From NCBI RefSeq assembly GCF_000775575.1, contig NZ_JRGN01000200.1, forward strand, positions 1-39,061: DNA of 39,061 bases, given 5' to 3'. Every line of letters starts with the position of its first letter. Position 1 is the stretch's first letter. The notes beneath the pieces are model-generated. The model was not told the DNA's origin. It was given only the letters and a program-made list of their open reading frames with translations, and did no database searches. The translations under genes were made by a program, and so were the position numbers. Origin of the DNA: Planococcus sp. CAU13. GTDB lineage: Bacteria; Bacillota; Bacilli; Bacillales_A; Planococcaceae. Positions 33,439-39,061 of this stretch are shown here, one piece after another.

Positions 33439-34935
33439 TTAGCGTTTTCGCTTTATTGCTTTGTATTCCAGATTCAATGCCTTATAGAACGAGGCCATCA
33501 TCAGGAGCATTATGATCGAGAACGGGAATGCCGCTATGATCAATACAGTTTGCAGGGCATCAAGTCCTCCTGTTGACAACAGGATTACAGCAATTGCCGA
33601 TTGTGCAAGACCCCAAGTCAATTTAACAGTGTTCTTAGGGTGCAATGAGCCATTCGTTGTCTGCATACCGAGAACGAATGTCGCAGAATCCGCAGACGTA
33701 ACAAAGAATGTCGTGATCAATAACACAGCTATGACCGACATGAATGTACCCAGCGGCAATTGTGAAAATGTAGCAAACAGCCGTTCCTCGGTCAGCATTT
33801 CAATCATGTTGAAACCGCTGTTCTGTACATCGATCGCAGTGGAACCAAAAGCCGCGAACCACAGGAAACTGATAAGTGTTGGGAGCATCAATACCCCGAA
33901 CAGGAATTGGCGAATCGTGCGGCCTTTTGAAATACGTGCAATAAAAATACCGACGAACGGAGCCCACGAAATCCACCAAGCCCAGTAGAAGATCGTCCAA
34001 CCATCTATCCACGCCCGATTTTCGCCATCGATTGGCGCAGCACGGAAACTCATTCTGACAAGGTTCTGGAGATAAGATCCTATTGTATCAGTGAACATAT
34101 TTAATATGAGTAAAGTTGGTCCCACAATAATGACCATTAACAATAAAAAGACTGCAAGTATCATATTCGTATTTGACAGATACTTAATACCTTTACTCAA
34201 TCCAGTCCAGGAAGAAGCCACGAACATCATGGTTACCACAGCAATGATGATGAGCTGTGTCACAAAACTGCCCGCTGAAATTCCATCGAACATATAAGCA
34301 AGTCCGCCGTTGATCTGGATGGCTCCAAAGCCAAGTGTAGTCGCTACACCGACAACCGTTGCGAAAACAGCTACCACGTCCACGACGGTACCCCAGACGC
34401 CTGTCATGCGGTCACCGAATAACGGCTTCAAAGTTGCAGAAACGAGCCCCGGTTCCCCTTTCCGGAATTGAGCGTACGCCAGTGCCAAAGCAACTACTGC
34501 GTAAATGGACCATGCATGCAGACCCCAATGGAAAAAGCTGTAGCGCATGGACTCTCGGAATGCCTCCGCTGAACCTGGGTCTGCTGTAGCCGGATCGATC
34601 GCATAATGCGAAAGCGGCTCAGCAGCGCCCCAGAACACGAGCCCGATTCCCATACCTGCTGAAAACAGCATGGCAACCCATGTTGAAAAAGAAAATTCCG
34701 GTTTATCCGTATCTTTGCCCAATTTTACCTGCCCCATCGGACTGACGAGGAAAAATAAACAGAACAATACCATGACTGATACGACTAAAAGATAATACCA
34801 GCCAAATGAGGTGGTAAGGAATGACTCGATGTTGCCTGTCACTGTTTCGAAGTTTCCCGGAGCCAGTGCGCCATAACCTACAGCCAATATAACCAGCGCT
34901 AGTGAAATCCAGAAAACATTGGTAACCTTTCTCAT
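33439..34935 (-). CDS. BCCT-family transporter, probable glycine betaine/osmoprotectant uptake
   Basis: A 498-residue betaine/choline/carnitine transporter with 12 predicted membrane helices. The helix 3 glycine stretch GMGIGLVFWGAAEP (about 93-106) is the form seen in sodium-coupled members such as OpuD and BetP. The aromatic betaine box is DGWTIFYWAWWISWAPFVG in helix 8. The cytoplasmic C-terminal tail is short. It imports a compatible solute such as glycine betaine with sodium. The ATG at 34935 follows AAGGGGGATATTTT. It is a single-gene unit; OpuD-like is my best name, with substrate unproven. Confidence 0.9.
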   Translation of the reverse strand: MRKVTNVFWISLALVILAVGYGALAPGNFETVTGNIESFLTTSFGWYYLLVVSVMVLFCLFFLVSPMGQVKLGKDTDKPEFSFSTWVAMLFSAGMGIGLVFWGAAEPLSHYAIDPATADPGSAEAFRESMRYSFFHWGLHAWSIYAVVALALAYAQFRKGEPGLVSATLKPLFGDRMTGVWGTVVDVVAVFATVVGVATTLGFGAIQINGGLAYMFDGISAGSFVTQLIIIAVVTMMFVASSWTGLSKGIKYLSNTNMILAVFLLLMVIIVGPTLLILNMFTDTIGSYLQNLVRMSFRAAPIDGENRAWIDGWTIFYWAWWISWAPFVGIFIARISKGRTIRQFLFGVLMLPTLISFLWFAAFGSTAIDVQNSGFNMIEMLTEERLFATFSQLPLGTFMSVIAVLLITTFFVTSADSATFVLGMQTTNGSLHPKNTVKLTWGLAQSAIAVILLSTGGLDALQTVLIIAAFPFSIIMLLMMASFYKALNLEYKAIKRKR

Positions 34936-35430
34936 AAAATATCCCCCTTTTTTAATTTTCTGTCCCTAGATTGCTAATTCACAGCCATACCAATCAAAAC
35001 AGAGTGTCAGATTTTATCATCAATATTCAAGGCTACGCAAAACAGAAGATGAAGTCAAGCCAACAAGATGATAAACCTTTCAGCAAAATAGCGGATTATG
35101 TATGTGAGCAGAAAAGTGCACATTAACTAATACCCTATTCATTTTTCAATAAAACAATTTCAATCCTGGAGTCATTCTGGTTTTGTTCCAATGCTGATCC
35201 GTTTCCCCCCTTTTGGAAAACTTCCATTTGAGTACTGTTTATTTGCAATAAGTGTTTCATGGTTCACCTATTAAGCTCCTGCTCTCTTCATAATTTACTA
35301 TTACTTTAACTATAGCTATGTGTTTTTTTAACCATCAATTGTATTTCCCGTTATTCTTATATAATGAAAATATGGATTGAAAAGTGGATGCTTGAAAAAT
35401 TCCGATATTTTAAATGTCCAGAAATGCTAA
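34936..35430. other. Intergenic region without a recognised gene
   Basis: About 495 bases between the BCCT and aldo/keto reductase genes. On the minus strand TTGCGT and TAAAAT spaced 18 apart (near 35040-35012) could be the BCCT promoter. On the plus strand a TATAAT lies at about 35358-35363 with nothing convincing downstream. A 40-codon plus-strand frame from 35364 has no ribosome binding site and runs through the terminator. I see no RNA element or repeat. Confidence 0.4.
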
Positions 35431-35478
35431 TAAAAAAGACACAGAAGCATCTTTTTTTCAGATGCTCCCGTGTCTTTT
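35431..35478. terminator. Terminator after the aldo/keto reductase gene
   Basis: An outer stem aaaagacac/gtgtctttt (35434-35442 with 35470-35478) and an inner gcatc/gatgc stem are followed by TTTTTTATT on the minus strand, 16 bases from the stop. Confidence 0.85.
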
Positions 35479-35494
35479 ATCCGTAAAAGCAATT

Positions 35495-36565
35495 TTAGCC
35501 GTCTATCCCCATTGATTTCTTATAACCCTTCAAATATTCGATTTCGGATGGACTTCCCATTTGCGGAGCGCTCATTGCCCGGTGCCAATGGGGATAGATT
35601 GGCGCAGGACGAGCGACAGACTCAATTTTATCGTGCTCTTCCTTCGTCAACTGAATATCAAAAGAAGCGATATTTTCTTTCAGCTGCTCTTCATTACGAG
35701 CTGCAATGACAATCGGTCCGACATTCGGCCGGTCCCTGACCCAGGCATAAGCGATTTGCGGAACGGATGCATTGTGGTTTGCCGCTGCTTCCTCCAGTGC
35801 AGCAATTACATCGTAAAGCCGCTCCTGATCCATTACCCATGGCTCCGACCATCCACCTCCCTGGCGTGTATCTTCAGGCGCTTCTTTTCCTCTGCCAATC
35901 TTGCCGTTCAACAGCCCTTCCCCGAGCGGGCTCCAAATCATCGAACTCACTCCAAGCTCCCTGCCTGCAGGAAGCAGCTCATATTCCGCTTCCCTCGCTT
36001 CAGGTGTATAGTAAATCTGTTGTGTGACTGGTGGAATAAAACCGGCCATCCTGGCGAACGTATAAGTTTTCGCAAGCGCCCATCCGCTGTAATTGGAAAC
36101 ACCCCAATGCCGGATCTTTCCTGATTTAATGAGGCTGTCCATCGTTTCCACGGTTTCTTCAACAGGCGTCTGTCCATCCCATAAATGCACAAAATACAGA
36201 TCAAGATAATCCGTACCCAGCCGCTCCAATGATTCATCAATGGATTTCAGGATATTATTGCGTGAAGCTCCCTGGCTGTTCGGATTACCTCCTAGAGGAA
36301 ATCCTGTCTTTGACGTCAACAGCACCTGTTCACGACGGCCTTTGATCGCCGCACCCAGAACTTTTTCCGCGTCTCCTTCCGAATATAGATTTGCCGTATC
36401 GAACATATTGATGCCGGCATCCAATGACATATCGACCATCCGGCGCGCTTCCTCTTCCTTCACATTGCCCGCTGCTTCAAAACCGTTCGTTCCGCTGAAC
36501 GGGATGGTCCCGAGTATATATTTCGGTACGCGAAGACCTGAGTTTCCCAGATAAATATAGTCCAT
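35495..36565 (-). CDS. yrpG: Aldo/keto reductase (YrpG-like)
   Basis: A 356-residue NADPH-dependent aldo/keto reductase with a TIM barrel. The catalytic tetrad is complete: Asp56 (MFDTANLY), Tyr61, Lys86 (LTSKTGF) and His127 (YFVHLWD). GVSNYSGW and [10 protein letters not shown] are typical of the tas/YrpG-like group. Substrates are likely small carbonyls; not determined. The ATG at 36565 follows GAGGAGGATTCG. It is a single-gene unit with its own terminator. Confidence 0.88.
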   Translation of the reverse strand: MDYIYLGNSGLRVPKYILGTIPFSGTNGFEAAGNVKEEEARRMVDMSLDAGINMFDTANLYSEGDAEKVLGAAIKGRREQVLLTSKTGFPLGGNPNSQGASRNNILKSIDESLERLGTDYLDLYFVHLWDGQTPVEETVETMDSLIKSGKIRHWGVSNYSGWALAKTYTFARMAGFIPPVTQQIYYTPEAREAEYELLPAGRELGVSSMIWSPLGEGLLNGKIGRGKEAPEDTRQGGGWSEPWVMDQERLYDVIAALEEAAANHNASVPQIAYAWVRDRPNVGPIVIAARNEEQLKENIASFDIQLTKEEHDKIESVARPAPIYPHWHRAMSAPQMGSPSEIEYLKGYKKSMGIDG

Positions 36566-36681
36566 CGAATCCTCCTCAGAAATACTGTTTTTAAGTAAGA
36601 GATAACAATAGGTATCTACCCCTCAGTTACAACAGTAAAACGGAATCCATCTTTTAAGGATTATAAATCAGAGCAAAACTG

Positions 36682-37227
36682 TCACCGAATGACCTTATAC
36701 CAGATTTCGACCTGTCTCGCGGTTTCAATCGTCAGCACCTTTTCCAGTCTGATTTCAAAGTTTTCGAGATGGTCGAAAAAACGCAACCCCTGTCCCAATA
36801 GAATCGGTGCAATGGCAATCTGCAATTCCTCCACCAGCCCGGCTTTCAGCGCCTGCTGGCCCGTACTGGCACCGAGCACCACCACATTTTTTTCTCCGGC
36901 AGCAGCTCTGGCCTGACTGATTGCATCTTCAATGCCATCATTCACAAAGGTAATCGTCAGCTTGTCATTTTCCTTCAGGTGTTTTTCGGGTGGATGATGG
37001 GTCAGGATAAACAGGGGCACCTGAAATTCATAATTGTCCGCGTAGGCATCTGTATCTTCCGACATCTCAAAACTGTTTCGCCCCATAATAACAGCTCCGG
37101 TTTTCGCCATCGCCTCATTGATTTCTTCATTAGGCTCGAAACTGGCATACAGTTCAGCGAGACTGCCTTCCTTGTCATTAATGAATCCGTCGACGGACAT
37201 TATCATGCCCCACACTACTTTTGCCAT
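36682..37227 (-). CDS. RibD C-terminal / dihydrofolate reductase-like protein
   Basis: A 181-residue protein with the RibD-C/DHFR fold. The N-terminal KVVWGMIMSVDGFI is the usual first strand. GAVIMGRNSFEM (about 43-54) and VVLGASTGQQALKAGLVEE (about 114-132) form nucleotide-binding regions. Proteins of this YyaP/YwjB type are widespread and of unknown function; they do not replace FolA. The ATG at 37227 lies after GGGAGTGGACGAG, and the ATG at 37242 is inside that Shine-Dalgarno. The other RibD/deaminase domain is absent. Confidence 0.82.
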   Translation of the reverse strand: MAKVVWGMIMSVDGFINDKEGSLAELYASFEPNEEINEAMAKTGAVIMGRNSFEMSEDTDAYADNYEFQVPLFILTHHPPEKHLKENDKLTITFVNDGIEDAISQARAAAGEKNVVVLGASTGQQALKAGLVEELQIAIAPILLGQGLRFFDHLENFEIRLEKVLTIETARQVEIWYKVIR

Positions 37228-37345
37228 CTCGTCCACTCCCATTCACGAAATTTTGCTTCTAGTGAATAAATTCTTTCTTTGTATGTTACGTCCCTTCTTT
37301 TCTCCGAGGTGGATTTATAGTTAATTTACTTAATTGAAATCAAAA

Positions 37346-37387
37346 CGAAAAAACGCCGACACCCTTTAAAAGGTCTTGGCGTTTTTA
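37346..37387. terminator. Orphan terminator-like hairpin upstream of the RibD-like gene
   Basis: An AAAAACGCC/GGCGTTTTT outer stem with an imperfect inner part has A- and T-runs on both sides. No plus-strand gene ends here. On the minus strand it lies upstream of the RibD-like gene and after an apparently gene-free region, so it probably ends an unannotated short minus-strand transcript. Confidence 0.65.
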
Positions 37388-37429
37388 TGTGGCTCCATAA
37401 ATTCTATGGAGACTTCCCTAGGAAAATGT

Positions 37430-37640
37430 AAAAAAACACAAGTCACAATTCTGACATTCTCTGTTCCCCTTTAAATCCAACAAAATTTAAAGCTGTAATT
37501 CTGTCCTCACACATAATCCCCTTTCACTGAGCCAATGAAAGCTCTTACAATAAAAATTTTGAAAATATCTTATTTTAAAATTTTTTTACTAAAACATTTA
37601 ATAAACCTATTTTTATAATAAAAATCAGCTTTATATATTG
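37430..37640 (-). other. AT-rich region with a possible short minus-strand transcript
   Basis: Much richer in A and T than the flanking genes. On the minus strand GAAAGGGG is followed 3 bases later by an ATG (about 37516) opening a 23-codon frame, MCEDRITALNFVGFKGEQRM and on, that ends in TGA. An orphan terminator (37346-37387) lies downstream. Spacing from the Shine-Dalgarno is too short for efficient translation, so a small RNA, leader peptide or decayed gene are all possible. Confidence 0.3.
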
Positions 37641-37666
37641 ACTTACTGCTCTCGCGGACATACTAT
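37638..37666 (+). promoter_or_regulatory. SigA-type promoter of the MFS gene
   Basis: TTGACT (37638-37643) and TACTAT (37661-37666) are 17 bases apart, giving a leader of about 58 bases with a short palindrome attgcgcaat before the ribosome binding site. Confidence 0.65.
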
Positions 37667-37730
37667 ATGAAAGTTGTTAAAACAAAATGTGATTGCGCAA
37701 TAATATATATGAAACGAGGATTTACTTTTA

Positions 37731-38969
37731 ATGTCTACCGATCAACGTAAAAAAATTGCTATTTTAATGATTACCGTGTTTATTATCATAACAAGTTTCG
37801 GAATAACCGGCCCCGTAATTCCAGCTTATCTTGAATCGATTAACCAGGGAGGAATGGCTTCCGGCCTGATCATTGCCAGCTTTGCCGGCGCTCATTTACT
37901 GTTTTCTCCACTTGGCGGAAAATGGACCGATCAATTCGGCCGACGTAAAATGATTATTGCTGGCCTTGCCCTTCTCTGTGTTGGCACGTTCTTATTCTAT
38001 TCTACCGACACATTATGGGTTTTATATGCTTCCCGTGTAATCGGCGGCATTGGCGATGCTTTTCTCATACCGGCTGTTTTTGCTTATACGGCTGACATTA
38101 CAACACAGGAACAGCGCGCAAAAGGAACTGGAATGGTGACCGCATCGATGTCACTTGGACTTGTAGTTGGACCTGCACTCAGCATCATGATGTCCGGTAT
38201 GGACATTAAACTGCCATTCCTTGTGTCCGCCTGGATTACCTTAGCTGCTATCGTCTTCGCCTTCTTTTTCCTGAAGGAAACCGATCCGGCACATCTTGGG
38301 CAAGCGAACGTCCGCGACCTTGAAGACGAAGAGTCCATGTCGCAGAAAATTGCCCGCTCGACAAAAATGCCTTATTTTATCCCGCTGATCATCACATTCG
38401 TCATGAGCTTCGGTTTAGTGGCTTACGAATCGATTTTCGGCCTGGTCCTGAACGATGAATTCAGCGCCAGTGTGACCGATATTGCATTGATGTGCATGGC
38501 AATCCAGACCGTCAGTGTTTTGACCCAGCTATTCGCGGTTGACCGTTTGATCCGCCGTTTTGGTGAAGTGCCCGTATTGATTGCATTTCTCTGTGTAGCG
38601 ATGGCTGGCTTCCTGCTGGCTATAGTTGCTGAAACTTACGTCATGTTCTTCGCCGTTACATTGATCATTTTCTTTGCCATGTCTATCCTGCGTCCTGTAC
38701 TGAATATCCTGATCTCCAAAATGGCGAAAGGCGAAGTAGGCTTTGCCATGGGATTGAGTACATCGTATATGAGCATCGGCAACGTAGTCGGCCCCGTATC
38801 AGCGGGATTGCTGTATGATATGAATATGGTTTATCCGTTTATCCTTGGCTTGTCGATGCTGCTGGTCACAATCAGCATCACCATTGCCTGGTACCGGTCA
38901 AGCGGTAGAAAAACCATTACAACCGCCACAGAAGAAACTATTGCATTTGAAGCTGAATCCCGTATTTAG
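37731..38969 (+). CDS. MFS transporter, DHA1-type drug/metabolite exporter
   Basis: A 412-residue major facilitator with 12 predicted helices. Motif A is GKWTDQFGRRKMI between helices 2 and 3 (about 62-74). Motif C is in SLGLVVGPALSIM of helix 5, the mark of drug:proton antiporters of 12 helices such as NorA and Bmr. A charged central loop covers about 180-210. It should export a hydrophobic drug or metabolite using the proton gradient; the substrate is unknown. The ATG at 37731 has GAGGA 10 bases upstream. It has its own promoter and a terminator overlapping its stop; no regulator gene adjoins. Confidence 0.88.
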   Translation: MSTDQRKKIAILMITVFIIITSFGITGPVIPAYLESINQGGMASGLIIASFAGAHLLFSPLGGKWTDQFGRRKMIIAGLALLCVGTFLFYSTDTLWVLYASRVIGGIGDAFLIPAVFAYTADITTQEQRAKGTGMVTASMSLGLVVGPALSIMMSGMDIKLPFLVSAWITLAAIVFAFFFLKETDPAHLGQANVRDLEDEESMSQKIARSTKMPYFIPLIITFVMSFGLVAYESIFGLVLNDEFSASVTDIALMCMAIQTVSVLTQLFAVDRLIRRFGEVPVLIAFLCVAMAGFLLAIVAETYVMFFAVTLIIFFAMSILRPVLNILISKMAKGEVGFAMGLSTSYMSIGNVVGPVSAGLLYDMNMVYPFILGLSMLLVTISITIAWYRSSGRKTITTATEETIAFEAESRI

Positions 38970-38984
38970 GGTTCAGCTTTTTTT
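38949..38984 (+). terminator. Terminator after the MFS gene
   Basis: The 11-bp stem AAGCTGAATCC/GGGTTCAGCTT (one wobble) is followed by a run of seven T. The stop codon lies in the loop. Confidence 0.9.
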
Positions 38985-39012
38985 GATTTATATAAGTTGA
39001 ACTAATAATTTT

Positions 39013-39061
39013 TAATAGTCGATATTCCGCCAAACAGCTTCGCTTTCCAGCGGGCTCCCGC
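39013..39061. repeat. Right-end copy of the inverted repeat, running off the window
   Basis: 39013-39043 is the inverted, 27-of-31 identical counterpart of bases 1-31. Beyond it lie cgctttccag and a gcggg-ct-cccgc palindrome at the very edge. It probably continues outside as a dispersed repeat. Confidence 0.6.

Noticed and set aside
35364-35486. 40-codon plus-strand frame after a TATAAT
   Set aside because: No ribosome binding site and it reads through a terminator hairpin of the opposite gene.

Overview
The window is a chromosomal segment of a low-to-mid GC Gram-positive bacterium of the order Bacillales, most likely a Planococcaceae-type genus (inference). The evidence is gene content and order matching the Bacillus subtilis yui/yum/yut/yun/yur(suf)/yus region, strong GGAGG ribosome binding sites, intrinsic terminators after almost every unit, and Bacillus-type riboswitches and operators. 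No rRNA, tRNA, CRISPR array, prophage or intact insertion sequence was seen. The two window ends carry inverted, imperfect copies of one repeat, so this is probably a whole contig whose assembly broke at a dispersed repeat.

Layout. 1-6.8 kb: a redox and iron-sulfur neighbourhood (yuiB, yuiA, the NADH dehydrogenase-like yumB and yutJ, the Fe-S carriers erpA/yutM and yutI, yuzD, yuzB) followed by yutF, yutE and yutD. 6.9-10.7 kb: two transport units, an NSS-family amino-acid transporter with its 38-residue MetS-type subunit, and an NhaC-family antiporter homologue behind a lysine riboswitch, which points to lysine transport. 10.7-12.9 kb: yunF-yunD. 13.0-18.4 kb: the complete sufCDSUB Fe-S assembly operon. 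18.5-20.7 kb: a small unrecognised ORF, a lipoprotein and a DAACS-family symporter. 20.8-23.7 kb: metN-metI-metQ under a SAM riboswitch. 23.7-25.3 kb: yusF-yusE and yusI-gcvH. 25.3-30.9 kb: the beta-oxidation operon fadN-fadA-fadE with a FadR-type operator. 31.0-32.4 kb: a thioredoxin-like protein (YdbP-like), a STAS-domain protein and a C39-like cysteine peptidase fold protein, all on the plus strand. 32.4-39 kb: a 5'-3' exonuclease, a BCCT transporter, an aldo/keto reductase, a RibD/DHFR-like reductase and an MFS exporter.

How it fits together. Much of the window concerns Fe-S biogenesis (sufCDSUB, erpA, yutI), NADH oxidation (yumB, yutJ), thiol/redox proteins (yuzD, yusE, ydbP-like) and amino-acid/sulfur supply (SAM-riboswitch metNIQ, NSS transporter, lysine-riboswitch antiporter). 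The most interesting signals are regulatory. A Rex-like box overlaps the promoter of yutJ. A perfect 19-bp palindrome containing the exact PerR consensus lies between yutI and yuzD. Degenerate copies of the same 7-1-7 pattern lie at the sufC promoter. Together they suggest, as inference, that NADH/NAD+ and peroxide sensing are wired into the Fe-S and NADH-dehydrogenase genes. No clear new defence or biosynthetic system was found. The least explained items are a small ORF lacking a canonical start at the expected place, an orphan terminator with a short ORF upstream of the MFS gene, a long palindromic element upstream of yuzB, and the STAS/C39-like gene pair.
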